Source of the DNA: Verrucomicrobiota bacterium
Lineage (GTDB): Bacteria > Verrucomicrobiota > Kiritimatiellia > CAIQIC01 > JAGNIJ01
NCBI GenBank assembly: GCA_022710725.1
Contig: JAKLGK010000003.1
Span: 248,001-312,000, forward strand
DNA: 64,000 nt
Reading direction: 5' to 3'
The notes beneath the pieces were generated by a model. It did not search any database. It was not told where the DNA came from and saw only the letters and a program-made list of their open reading frames with translations. The translations under genes were made by a program, and so were the position numbers. Shown piece by piece: positions 40,060-48,147 of the stretch (the first letter of the stretch is position 1; each line of letters starts with the position of its first letter).

Positions 40060-42351
40060 TCAGTACTGGTAGCCCAGCCAGAAGCTGAAGCGCCCGCTAT
40101 CCCGGTCGTTCTCGGGATCCGTATCGATCGGCCACGTGTAGTCCAGCTGGATCGGGAACCCGGGCAGGTCGAACCGGACGCCGAAGCCCAGGCCGGAATT
40201 CAGGTCGTTCAGTTCCGCGTCCCAGGATTCGGGCCACACCATGCCGACGTCGTAGAAGAAGGCCAGGCGGACCTTCTCCGCCACGGGCAGCGTGTACTCG
40301 GCGGTCAGGTAGCCGGCCGTGTTGCCGCCGATGGGCTCGCCGTTCTCGTCGTGCGGGCCGACATCGCGGTACTTGAAGCCGCGGACCGTGCGCGGGCCGC
40401 CGAGGAAGAGCCGGTCGAACAGGTGGACCTCGTCGGAGTCGCCGTACTCCTCCACCACCCCCGCCCAGCCGCGGACGTTGAACACGTGGTCGAACCAGAG
40501 GGGGAAATACTGCGAGCTGCGGGCCTCGAAGCCGTACACATCCGTGTCCGCCCCGAGCGGGCCGCCGGCGACGGAGCCGGAAACGCTGCTGCGGTTGCCG
40601 CGGGTGGGAAGGAACGGGTGGTCGCGGGTGTCGCGCACGAGTTCGAGGGTCACCTCGCTCTTCTTGTACGTCCCCTCCTCGTCCCGGATCGCGCTCGAGG
40701 CGTTGGTCGACACGTCGTAGATGTCGATCTGCTGCAGGCCGTACGACAGGTTGACGCGGCTGAACGCGCCCAGGGCGTGCCCGAGGGTCACGCGCCCGCC
40801 CACGTTCCGCTGGTCGTACAGGCTGCTGTCGTAGCTGTTCTCATGCCGGAAAAGGTCCAGGCCGAGCGACAGCCGCCGGTTCAGGAACCACGGCTCGATG
40901 AACGACAGCTCGTAGTCCGACCGCTTGGTGCCCACCTGGGCGCGCAGCTTCAGCTTCTGGCCGCCGCCCGTCATCCCGGGCCACCCGAAGAGGTCGAAGT
41001 TGCCCTGCGACAGCTCGACGAAGCCGATCAGGTCGTCCACGCTGGAGAACCCCGCGCCGGCCATGAGCTGGCCCGTGCGCTGCTCCTCGACCTCGATGTT
41101 CATGTCGTACCAGCCCGGGTCGTCCGTGGGCGACGGGTAGCTGTTGACGTACTCGAAGTAGTTCAGGTTCTGCAGCCGGCGCTCGCTGGTCCGCACCTTG
41201 ACGGTGTTGTAGAGCTCGCCCGGGTACACGGCCAGCTCGCGGCGGATCACCTTGTCCTTCGTCCGCGAATTGCCGCGGATCCGGATTTCCCGGATATGGG
41301 CCTCGCGGCCCTCCGTGACCGTGTAGCGCACGTCGGCCACGTGGGTCGCCGGGTCGGCGTCGATGTCGGTCTCGACGTCGGTGCGGATCCGCCCGCGGCT
41401 GCCGTACCAGTCCTGGAGCGCCTGCGCGTTCTTCTCGATGTTCGTCGACGAGGCCGTGTCCCCCTCCTTCAGGCGCACGGCGCTTTCCACCTCCGCCGGG
41501 GGCGCGGAGGTGATCCCCGAGAACTCCACCCGGCCGACCCGGTACGGCTCGCCCTCGCTCACGTCGATGTCGACCCGCAGTCCGCGCCGCCCGAGGGGCG
41601 AAATCTTCGGCTCGCCGATGCCCGCGTCGAGGTACCCCCGGCCCCGGTAGACCTCCCGCAGCAGCTCGCGGTCCGTCTCGAGCAGGTCGGGGTCGTAGGT
41701 GCCCGCGCCGGTGATCCACGACAGCCAGTTGGCCCGGCGCTGCTTCATGGCCTTGAGCAGCTCCCGGCTCCGCACGCGGTCGTTGCCGGCGAAGACGATC
41801 TTCTTGACCGTCGCGCGGCGGCCTTCCTTGACGGTGATCCGGACGTTGACCCAGCCGGGTTCCTCGGCGGGCGCGAGGGCCCATGTCAGGCGGGCGTCGG
41901 GCCAGTATTTCTTGCGGTAGGTCTCCAGGACCTTCTGCGAGCGCACGGCGAGCAGCGAGTCGTCCACCGGGTCGCCCGGCCCGATCTCGAGCAGGGAGCG
42001 CACCTTGCGGTTGCCGAGATCGTCGGCGCCCTCGATGTCCATGTCCCGGATGCGGGAGCGGCCCTCGACCAGGAAGTACACGGCCACGCCGCCGGTCCCG
42101 GGCTCCGCCTCGACGGTCACGCTCGAGAACATGCCGCTCTGCTGCATCGCGCGCAGGTCGCGGCCGACCGCCATGGCGTTGTATTCCTCCCCGGGCCGGA
42201 GCGTGGAGAAGGCCATCACCGCGTTCGTGTCCACCCGGCCGTGCCCCTGCACGCGCACGCCGACCTCGGTCACCAGGGCGGCCCGGGCCGCGGCCGCCGC
42301 GAGCAGGAAGCCCGCGACCGGGAACCAACGCGAATGCCTGTGCGGAATCAT
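40060..42351 (-). CDS. bamA: Outer membrane protein assembly factor BamA
   Basis: Central component of the outer-membrane protein insertion machine. The start at 42351 overlaps the dnaB stop by 4 nt and gives a signal peptide (FPVAGFLLAAAAARA). Five POTRA domains span about residues 25-430, followed by the Omp85 barrel with VRGFKYRDVGP near 640 (the VRGF/Y loop-6 motif). The C-terminus FSFWLGYQY ends in an aromatic residue as required. Length of 763 is normal. Direct coupling to dnaB is unusual. Confidence 0.95.
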   Translation of the reverse strand: MIPHRHSRWFPVAGFLLAAAAARAALVTEVGVRVQGHGRVDTNAVMAFSTLRPGEEYNAMAVGRDLRAMQQSGMFSSVTVEAEPGTGGVAVYFLVEGRSRIRDMDIEGADDLGNRKVRSLLEIGPGDPVDDSLLAVRSQKVLETYRKKYWPDARLTWALAPAEEPGWVNVRITVKEGRRATVKKIVFAGNDRVRSRELLKAMKQRRANWLSWITGAGTYDPDLLETDRELLREVYRGRGYLDAGIGEPKISPLGRRGLRVDIDVSEGEPYRVGRVEFSGITSAPPAEVESAVRLKEGDTASSTNIEKNAQALQDWYGSRGRIRTDVETDIDADPATHVADVRYTVTEGREAHIREIRIRGNSRTKDKVIRRELAVYPGELYNTVKVRTSERRLQNLNYFEYVNSYPSPTDDPGWYDMNIEVEEQRTGQLMAGAGFSSVDDLIGFVELSQGNFDLFGWPGMTGGGQKLKLRAQVGTKRSDYELSFIEPWFLNRRLSLGLDLFRHENSYDSSLYDQRNVGGRVTLGHALGAFSRVNLSYGLQQIDIYDVSTNASSAIRDEEGTYKKSEVTLELVRDTRDHPFLPTRGNRSSVSGSVAGGPLGADTDVYGFEARSSQYFPLWFDHVFNVRGWAGVVEEYGDSDEVHLFDRLFLGGPRTVRGFKYRDVGPHDENGEPIGGNTAGYLTAEYTLPVAEKVRLAFFYDVGMVWPESWDAELNDLNSGLGFGVRFDLPGFPIQLDYTWPIDTDPENDRDSGRFSFWLGYQY

Positions 42352-43763
42352 GAGGCCCCCTCTCCTCCGCCCGGGCCGGGACCGCCTTCCTGGTCCACGC
42401 CGGCCGCGCGGCTCTCGAAACGCGTGTAATCCTGGAAAAAGTTCAGATGCACCGACCCGGTCGGGCCGTTGCGGTGCTTGGCGACCTCCACGATCGCCAG
42501 CAGCTCGTCCGCGTGGTCCGGGTCCTCGGGATACTTGCAGGGCCGCCGCAGCAGCAGCACGACGTCGGCGTCCTGCTCGAGCGAGCCCGAGTCGCGCAGG
42601 TCCGAAAGCTTGGGCACCGCCGTGGCGCTGCGGGTCTCCGGCGCCCGGCTCAACTGGCTCAAGACCAGCACCGGTATCTTCAGCTCCTTCGCCATGGCCT
42701 TGAGTGCCCCGGAGATCGCCGCCGTCTCGCGCTGCCGGCCCTCGTTGGCAAACTGGGGGAAGTTGAGCATCTGCAGGTAATCCACCACGACCATCTGGAT
42801 GTCGAACCGCCGCTTCATGCGCCGCGCCCGGGAGCGGAGCTCCAGGACCTCGAGGCCCGCGGTGTCGTCCAGCAGGATGTTCGCCTTGTTCAGGACCGAC
42901 GCCGCGTTGATCAGGTGCCCGTGCTGCTCCGCGAACAACATGCCGCTGGACAGCTTGTGCGCCGGCACCTTGGCGTGCGAGCAGATCATCCTCCGCACCA
43001 GCTGCTCCTTCGACATTTCCAGGCTGAAGACCGCCACGGGGCGGGCCACGTGGTCGGGGCCCTCTCCCAGCCCGATGTTCTCCACGATGTTCAGCGCGAG
43101 CGACGTCTTGCCCATCGACGGGCGCGCGGCCAGGATGATCATGTCCGTCGGGTGCAGCCCCAGCAGAATCCGGTCGAGATCGGTGTACCCCGTGGAGATG
43201 CCCGTCAGCCCCTTTTTCAGGGCGTAGATCTTTTCGATCTCCTCGACGGCCTCCTTCACGAGCGTGGGCCACGGCAGCACCTGCCCGCGCTGGGTCTCGC
43301 CGATCTCGAAGAAGGATTGCTCGACCTTGCCCAGGATGCTGTCCGCGCTCTCCTCCGCCCCGTAGGTGGTGTCGATGGCCTCGCGCGCCCGGTCGATGAT
43401 CAGCCGCAGCAGGTGTTTCTGCCGGACGATGTCGATGTAGTATTCCGCGTGGGCCGGGGTGGGCGTGGCGTCGACGAGCTGGTCGAGGAAGGTCGAGCCG
43501 CCGATCTCCTCCAGGCGGCCCTGGTCGCGCAGCCGGTCGCCGACGGTCAGCAGGTCGACGGGCCGCCCCTGGTGGCCCATGTCGAGAAAAAGCTCGAACA
43601 GCGCCTGGTGCGCCGGGACGTAGAAGGATTCCGGGCGCAGGCCCCGCTCGACCGCCAGGTCCACCACCCGGCCGGCGTCCAGCAGCGCCGACCCCAGGAC
43701 CCCCCGCTCGGCTTCCTCGCTGTACGGCGGGAGGCGGTCGGTCCTGGCGGCGGGCGCAGCCAT
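42348..43763 (-). CDS. dnaB: Replicative DNA helicase DnaB
   Basis: Hexameric replication-fork helicase. The N-terminal domain has EEAERGVLGSALLD, then the RecA-like core with ILAARPSMGKTSLALNI (Walker A, about residue 213), VFSLEMSKEQLVRRM near 245, VVVDYLQML (Walker B) and LSDLRDSGSLEQDADVVLLL near 390. The C-terminus is extended by a glycine-rich tail. Length of 471 is normal and no intein is present. It follows rplI by 1 nt and overlaps bamA by 4 nt. rpsF-ssb-rpsR-rplI-dnaB is a widespread order. Confidence 0.96.
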   Translation of the reverse strand: MAAPAARTDRLPPYSEEAERGVLGSALLDAGRVVDLAVERGLRPESFYVPAHQALFELFLDMGHQGRPVDLLTVGDRLRDQGRLEEIGGSTFLDQLVDATPTPAHAEYYIDIVRQKHLLRLIIDRAREAIDTTYGAEESADSILGKVEQSFFEIGETQRGQVLPWPTLVKEAVEEIEKIYALKKGLTGISTGYTDLDRILLGLHPTDMIILAARPSMGKTSLALNIVENIGLGEGPDHVARPVAVFSLEMSKEQLVRRMICSHAKVPAHKLSSGMLFAEQHGHLINAASVLNKANILLDDTAGLEVLELRSRARRMKRRFDIQMVVVDYLQMLNFPQFANEGRQRETAAISGALKAMAKELKIPVLVLSQLSRAPETRSATAVPKLSDLRDSGSLEQDADVVLLLRRPCKYPEDPDHADELLAIVEVAKHRNGPTGSVHLNFFQDYTRFESRAAGVDQEGGPGPGGGEGAS

Positions 43764-43764
43764 G

Positions 43765-44214
43765 TTAATCCTCGACGATCCAGACCTTCAGCGTGGCCTG
43801 CACCTCGGGATGCACCTTGACGGGAACGTTGAAGACGCCCAGTTCGCGCAGCGGCTCGGCCAGCTCGATCTGCCGCTTGTCCAGCTCCAGGCCCTGGCCC
43901 TTGAGCGCCGCCGCGATATCCGCGGCGGTGACCGACCCGAACAGCTTGCCGCCCTCGCCGGTCTTCACCGTGAGCGTGCAGGACGCCTGCTCGATGGAGG
44001 CGACCAGCGCGCGGGCGCCCTCCAGGTCCTTCTTCATCTGCTCCTCGCGCGCCTTCCGGCGGGTTTCCAGCCGGCGGCGGGCGGCTTCCGTGACCGGGGC
44101 GGCCAGCTTCCGCGGCAGCAGGTAGTTGCGGGCATAGCCTTCCGCCACGCGCACCACGGCGCCTTCCGTCCCGAGTCCCTCGACGTTTTCCGTCAGAATC
44201 AATTCCATGGACAT
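43765..44214 (-). CDS. rplI: 50S ribosomal protein L9
   Basis: The N-terminal signature GLGTEGAVVRVAEGYARNYL-type segment and PRKLAAPV are present, followed by the long connecting helix and a C-terminal RNA-binding domain with KLFGSVTAADIAAAL. 149 residues, normal. The start may be the first or the third codon (MSMEL). It lies 18 nt after rpsR. Confidence 0.96.
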   Translation of the reverse strand: MSMELILTENVEGLGTEGAVVRVAEGYARNYLLPRKLAAPVTEAARRRLETRRKAREEQMKKDLEGARALVASIEQASCTLTVKTGEGGKLFGSVTAADIAAALKGQGLELDKRQIELAEPLRELGVFNVPVKVHPEVQATLKVWIVED

Positions 44215-44232
44215 GTGGTTCTCCCTTTCCGT

Positions 44233-44481
44233 TCAGGGCAGCAGGCCCATGACGCGGGCCCGGCGGATCGCCAGCTTGATCTGCCGCTGCTGCTTGGCCG
44301 TCGCGCCCGTGAAGCGGCGCGGCATGATCTTGCCGCGCTCGGTCATGAACTTGCGGAGCAGTTCGTAATCGCGGAAGTTGACCGTGTCGTCGGATTTAAG
44401 GTAGCGCGCCCGGCGGATCGGGGCCATGGCGCTGCGGGCCGGCTTGCGGGTTTCCTTGTCGCTCGATGCTCGTCTTTTCAT
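44233..44481 (-). CDS. rpsR: 30S ribosomal protein S18
   Basis: 82 residues with the conserved core LRKFMTERGKIMPRRFTGAT and QRQIKLAIRRARVMGLLP at the C-terminus. No CxxC-type zinc motif is seen. It lies 24 nt after ssb in the conserved rpsF-ssb-rpsR-rplI order. Confidence 0.96.
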   Translation of the reverse strand: MKRRASSDKETRKPARSAMAPIRRARYLKSDDTVNFRDYELLRKFMTERGKIMPRRFTGATAKQQRQIKLAIRRARVMGLLP

Positions 44482-44505
44482 TCGCGTGTCCTTTTTATCG
44501 TCTCT

Positions 44506-44970
44506 CTAGAAAGGAAGGTTCTCGTGGTCCGCGCCCTCGTCCGGCCCCGCGGGGGGCTCGTCCGCCGGGGGCGGCGGGGCGGCGGGGCGGCCGCCGCGAG
44601 GCGGCGGGCCGCCTTCGGGCGCGTCACCCATCTCGCCGCGCTTCGGCCGGCCCAGGAACTGCACCCGGTCCGCCCGCACGCGCAGGCGGCTGCGCTTCTC
44701 GCCGGCGTCGGTCTGCCAGGTGTCGTACTGCAGGATGCCCTCGACCAGGATCGGCGAGCCCTTGCTCAAGTATTCCCCGCACAGCTCGGCCGTGCGGCCC
44801 CACGCCACGACGTTGACGAAGCAGACTTCCTCCTTCTGCTCGCCGCCGCTGGTGTACGTCCGGTTGATGGCCATGTTCAGGTCGGCCACCGCCGTGCCCG
44901 TCGGCGTGTAGCGCACCTCGACGTCCCGGGTCAGGTTCCCGGCCAGGAAGACCTTGTTAAGGCTGGCCAT
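44506..44970 (-). CDS. ssb: Single-stranded DNA-binding protein
   Basis: OB fold with LNKVFLAGNLTRDVEVRYTP at the start, VVAWGRTAELCGEYLSKGSP and VEGILQYDTW, followed by a glycine/proline-rich linker and an acidic tip ending HENLPF, the site that recruits replication and repair partners. 154 residues, normal. The start lies inside rpsF (14-nt overlap). Confidence 0.95.
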   Translation of the reverse strand: MASLNKVFLAGNLTRDVEVRYTPTGTAVADLNMAINRTYTSGGEQKEEVCFVNVVAWGRTAELCGEYLSKGSPILVEGILQYDTWQTDAGEKRSRLRVRADRVQFLGRPKRGEMGDAPEGGPPPRGGRPAAPPPPADEPPAGPDEGADHENLPF

Positions 44971-45328
44971 CGCGCTCTCCCCGGTCGCTGCGGTCGCTGC
45001 GCTCGCCGTACTCGCCCGGGACGGTGATCTTGCTGCTGCCGCTCGCCGGCGCCTCGACGACCTGCACGCGGAAGATGCCCTCGTCCAGGCGGTACTTCGC
45101 CTGCAGGGGCGCGATCTGGTCCGCGGGCAGCCGGACGACCGCCAGCACGTAGTAGCCCGCTTCCTTCTTCTTCATCGCGCGGGCGAAGCCCCGCTTGCCA
45201 AGCTGGGTGACGTTCTCGATCTCGCCGCCCACCCGCTTGATCTCCTCCTGGGCCTTCGTCAGGGCGGCCGCCAGGGCCTCGTCCTTCAGGGCCTCCGGGA
45301 AGATGAACATGATTTCGTATTTCTTCAA
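44957..45328 (-). CDS. rpsF: 30S ribosomal protein S6
   Basis: 123 residues beginning KKYEIMFIFPEALKDEAL and containing GKRGFARAMKKKEAGYYVLA, both typical. The C-terminal tail is charged and rich in Arg/Asp, with a DRSDRG repeat. It starts 10 nt after pth and overlaps ssb by 14 nt. Confidence 0.95.
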   Translation of the reverse strand: MKKYEIMFIFPEALKDEALAAALTKAQEEIKRVGGEIENVTQLGKRGFARAMKKKEAGYYVLAVVRLPADQIAPLQAKYRLDEGIFRVQVVEAPASGSSKITVPGEYGERSDRSDRGERDGQP

Positions 45329-45338
45329 TGGCGTCTCC

Positions 45339-45911
45339 TCATTTCGTTTCGCTGTTAAACTTGTTCATGGCCTGGTCCACGCCGGCCTCGACCATCATCC
45401 GCACCGCGTCGCCCGCCTGCCGGACCGCCCGCCCCGCCGCCTCCCGCTCCGCCGCGCCGAAGCGCGCGAGCACGTAGCCCGTCAGGTCCTCGCCCACCGG
45501 CCGCGGCCCGATGCCCAGCCGCACCCGCGGGAAGTTCTCCGTCCCCAGCGTCGCGAGCACCGACTGCAGGCCCTTGTGCCCGCCCGCCCCGCCGCGCTTG
45601 CGGATGCGCAACCGCCCCGCCTCGAGGTCGAGATCGTCCAGCACGACGATCACGTCCTCCGGGGCCAGGCCGTGGCGCCGGACCAGGGGGCGCAGGGCCG
45701 AGCCGCTGCGGTTCATGAACGTCATCGGCTTCACCAGCAGCACGGTCTCGGAACCCACCTCGATCTCGGCGGACTGCAGCGGCATGAGCCATTTCTTCCG
45801 GAACCGGACCCCGGCCTCGGCCGCCATCCCGTCGAGCACGTCGAACCCGATGTTGTGCCGGGTGTGCTCGTACTTCCGGCCCGGATTGCCGAGTCCCAAC
45901 ACGATCTTCAC
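45339..45911 (-). CDS. pth: Peptidyl-tRNA hydrolase
   Basis: Releases tRNA from prematurely terminated peptidyl-tRNA. 190 residues: LGLGNPGRKYEHTRHNIGFD at the start with the catalytic His, KPMTFMNRSGSALRPL near 62, DDLDLEAGRLRIRKRGGAGGHKGLQS near 90 (given as separate catalytic-Asp and GGHxGL elements) and RVRLGIGPRPVGEDLTGYVL later. It follows rplY by 21 nt; the rplY-pth pair is very common. Confidence 0.96.
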   Translation of the reverse strand: MKIVLGLGNPGRKYEHTRHNIGFDVLDGMAAEAGVRFRKKWLMPLQSAEIEVGSETVLLVKPMTFMNRSGSALRPLVRRHGLAPEDVIVVLDDLDLEAGRLRIRKRGGAGGHKGLQSVLATLGTENFPRVRLGIGPRPVGEDLTGYVLARFGAAEREAAGRAVRQAGDAVRMMVEAGVDQAMNKFNSETK

Positions 45912-45932
45912 CGGACGGCTCCCCCCGCCGCG

Positions 45933-46733
45933 TTACTTGGCCTTCCTGCCCTCTTCCTTCTTGGCCGCCTCGGGCTTCTTGCCGGCCTCGGGTTTCTTGC
46001 CGGCCTCTTCCTTCTTGGCTTCCGGCTTCTTGCCCTCGCCCTTCTTGCCGCCTTCCTTCTCCTCGCCCTCCTCGCCTTCCTCGCCCTCTTCCTTCTTCGC
46101 CGTGATCACCTCGGGCTCCGCGGCGGCGCCCTCGCCGGCGACCGCTTCCGCCGGGGCGACTTCCTCCTCGGCCCTCGGCGCGGCCACCGTGGCCACGGCG
46201 ACTTCCTTCGAGGTCAGGACCGTGTACTTCGCCGGGTCCAGCTTGACGTCGGCCACGGTCAGGCTCTGGCCGATACTCAAGCCCGAGACGTCCACGTCCA
46301 CGCGTTCCACGATGTCCGTCGGCAAGCACTCGACCGCGACCTGGCGGATCAGGTGCTCCAGGATGCCGCCCTGCTGGCTCACGCCGACCGGCTCGCCGAC
46401 CAGGTGGATCGGCAGCTCGACGCGCAGCTTCTCGGTCATCGAGATCTCGTTGAAGTCCGCGTGCGTCATCTGGCCCGACACGGGATGGTGCTGGATATCC
46501 TTCAGCAGGACCTTGATCGTCTTCTCGCCCTCGATCTCCAGGTCCATCAGGATGTTCTCGCCCGCGTGGCCCCGGAGCGACTGCTCGAAGTCGTGGCGGT
46601 TCAACTGGATCGTGCGCGTCGGCTTGCCGGACCCGTATACGACGGCGGGCAGCAGGCCCTGTCGGCGGAGGCGGCCGGCCTGGGCGGTGCCCCGGCTCTG
46701 GCGCGGCTGTACGGTGACTTTCAACGTTTTCAT
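45933..46733 (-). CDS. rplY: 50S ribosomal protein L25/general stress protein Ctc, with long charged tail
   Basis: Binds 5S rRNA. The L25 domain (about 1-92) contains VVYGSGKPTRTIQLNRHDFE; the second TL5/Ctc beta domain (about 95-185) contains VELPIHLVGEPVGVSQQGG. After about residue 205 the protein becomes a tail of roughly 60 residues made of E, G, K, P and A in short repeats (GEEGEE, KPEAKKEE, GKKPEAGKKPEAAKK). Ctc proteins often have a short charged tail, but this is long. It probably stays disordered. It lies 18 nt after prs. Confidence 0.93.
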   Translation of the reverse strand: MKTLKVTVQPRQSRGTAQAGRLRRQGLLPAVVYGSGKPTRTIQLNRHDFEQSLRGHAGENILMDLEIEGEKTIKVLLKDIQHHPVSGQMTHADFNEISMTEKLRVELPIHLVGEPVGVSQQGGILEHLIRQVAVECLPTDIVERVDVDVSGLSIGQSLTVADVKLDPAKYTVLTSKEVAVATVAAPRAEEEVAPAEAVAGEGAAAEPEVITAKKEEGEEGEEGEEKEGGKKGEGKKPEAKKEEAGKKPEAGKKPEAAKKEEGRKAK

Positions 46734-46751
46734 CGCTGTCTCCCTTGCTGG

Positions 46752-47678
46752 CTATACGTTAAAGAGCGAAGTGACCGATTGGTTGCTGTGGATACGCAGG
46801 ATGGCCTCGCCGAGCAGGTCGGCGACGGAGAGGGCTTCCACGGGAAATCCGTTCCAGTTCTTGGCCGGCACGCTGTTCGTGGTCACCATGAACTCGATCG
46901 GCGAGTTCTTGAGGCGCGCGATGGCCTGGTCCGCGAGCACGGCGTGCGTGACGGCCGCGAAGACCTGCTTCGTGCCGCGCGCCTTCAGCAGGTTGGCGGC
47001 GGCGCAGAGCGTGCCGGCCGTCGTGCACAGGTCGTCCACGAGCAGCGCGTTGCGGCCGGCGACGTCGCCGACCAGGTTCAGCGCCTCGACCTCCGTCGCG
47101 CTCTGGCGTTGCTTGGCGACGATCGCCAGGCCCGCCCCCAGCATCTTGGAGTAGGCGTAGGCCATCTTCAGCCCGCCCGGGTCCGGCGCCACGACGACCA
47201 GATCGGGGAGTTGCTTCGCGCGGATGTGCTTGACGATCACCGGCGCCGCGAAGAGATGGTCCACCGGGATGTCGAAAAAGCCCTGCACCTGCTGCGCGTG
47301 GAAATCCATGGCCAGCAGCCGGCTCGTCCCGGCCGCGACGAGCAGGTTGGCGACCAGCTTCGCCGTGATCGGCACCCGCGGCTGGTCCTTGCGGTCCTGC
47401 CGGGCGTACCCGTAGAACGGCATCACGGCCGTGATCCGCGCCGCCGACGCGCGCCGGGCCGCGTCGACCATGATCAGCAGCTCCATCAGGTTTTCGTTCG
47501 GCGGATTGCACGTGGGCTGGACGATGAACACGTCCTGCCCGCGGATGTTGTCCACGATCTTGACGCCGATCTCGCCGTCCGGGAAGCGCGTGATGTTCAC
47601 GTCCCCGAGTGGTTGCTCCACGTACGCGGCGATTTCCTCCGCCAGCGCGCGGTGCGCATTGCCTGAAAATATTCTCAT
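46752..47678 (-). CDS. prs: Ribose-phosphate pyrophosphokinase
   Basis: Makes PRPP from ribose 5-phosphate and ATP. The start at 47678 gives MRIFSGNAHRALAEEIAAYV, where conservation begins; a longer frame is only noise. GDVNITRFPDGEIGVKI, PFYGYARQDRKDQPR near 93 and the PRPP loop LLVDDLCTTAGTL near 212 are typical. Length of 308 is normal. It is the first protein gene of the long minus-strand run, 80 nt after tRNA-Gln. Confidence 0.95.
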   Translation of the reverse strand: MRIFSGNAHRALAEEIAAYVEQPLGDVNITRFPDGEIGVKIVDNIRGQDVFIVQPTCNPPNENLMELLIMVDAARRASAARITAVMPFYGYARQDRKDQPRVPITAKLVANLLVAAGTSRLLAMDFHAQQVQGFFDIPVDHLFAAPVIVKHIRAKQLPDLVVVAPDPGGLKMAYAYSKMLGAGLAIVAKQRQSATEVEALNLVGDVAGRNALLVDDLCTTAGTLCAAANLLKARGTKQVFAAVTHAVLADQAIARLKNSPIEFMVTTNSVPAKNWNGFPVEALSVADLLGEAILRIHSNQSVTSLFNV

Positions 47679-47757
47679 ATCCACTTCAATTACCCCTGCC
47701 TGGCTTGCCAGCCGTAGCTCGGAGCAGCATCGCAACTAAATGCCCGCGCTATCGTCC

Positions 47758-47790
47758 GCCTTCGCCCTCCGCTTCGCTCCGAGCGAAGGC
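47758..47790. repeat. Double inverted repeat touching the tRNA-Gln 3' end
   Basis: Outer arms GCCTTCGC (47758-47765) and GCGAAGGC (47783-47790); inside them CTTCGCTC (47772-47779) and GAGCGAAG (47781-47788) form a second hairpin with a 1-nt loop, so alternative folds exist. It begins at the base after the encoded CCA of tRNA-Gln. Confidence 0.6.
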
Positions 47791-47864
47791 TGGTTGCCCG
47801 ACCAGGACTCGAACCTGGACTCTGGCCTCCAAAGGGCCGTGTGCTGCCATTACACCATCGGGCA
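47791..47864 (-). tRNA. tRNA-Gln (TTG)
   Basis: Acceptor stem TGCCCGA/TCGGGCA, D-arm TGGTGTAATGGCAGCA, anticodon loop CTTTGGA with anticodon TTG, T-arm CCAGGTTCGAGTCCTGG and an encoded CCA. It is upstream of prs and borders the accessory island on its other side. Confidence 0.95.
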
Positions 47865-48000
47865 TCCCGCCGCGGCCCAAAAAAATCCGGCGGCGCCCGG
47901 CTCACTGACCCCTCGAGGCCGCCGTCGGGTTCCCGCCTCTATATAAGAAATACGGCCCTTATCCCGCGATCCCGTCCCTCCGAGCCGTAACAAGTGCGAC

Positions 48001-48029
48001 AGAGTATGGACCGCCCCGTGAAAAGTCAA
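48001..48029 (-). promoter_or_regulatory. Possible promoter reading into tRNA-Gln and prs
   Basis: On the minus strand TTGACT (48024-48029) and TACTCT (48001-48006) are 17 bp apart, in an AT-rich patch about 137 nt before the tRNA. The -35 is good, the -10 poor. The rest of 47865-48070 has no gene. Confidence 0.35.
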
Positions 48030-48070
48030 GGTTGGGATAAGAAAATCGGGGCATCCCAGTCGGCGCCCCC

Positions 48071-48138
48071 CCATCCACGTCCATCCGCGTGTATCTGCGG
48101 TTCTTTTCTTGCCGCGGATTTCACGGAGGGGCGCGGAT
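48071..48138 (+). repeat. Nested palindrome, copy A
   Basis: Core 48081-48138. Outer arms ATCCGCG...CGCGGAT enclose inner arms ATCTGCGG (one G-U type mismatch in the left arm) and CCGCGGAT around a T-rich loop. An extra CCATCCACGT precedes the core. It ends 9 nt before the stop codon of the restriction-modification gene. Copies B, C and D share the same orientation. Confidence 0.85.
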
Positions 48139-48147
48139 CAAGCCTTT

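Noticed and set aside
47679..47735. Longer Prs beginning at 47735
   Set aside because: Family conservation starts exactly at MRIFSGNAHR (47678); the extension is intergenic sequence.
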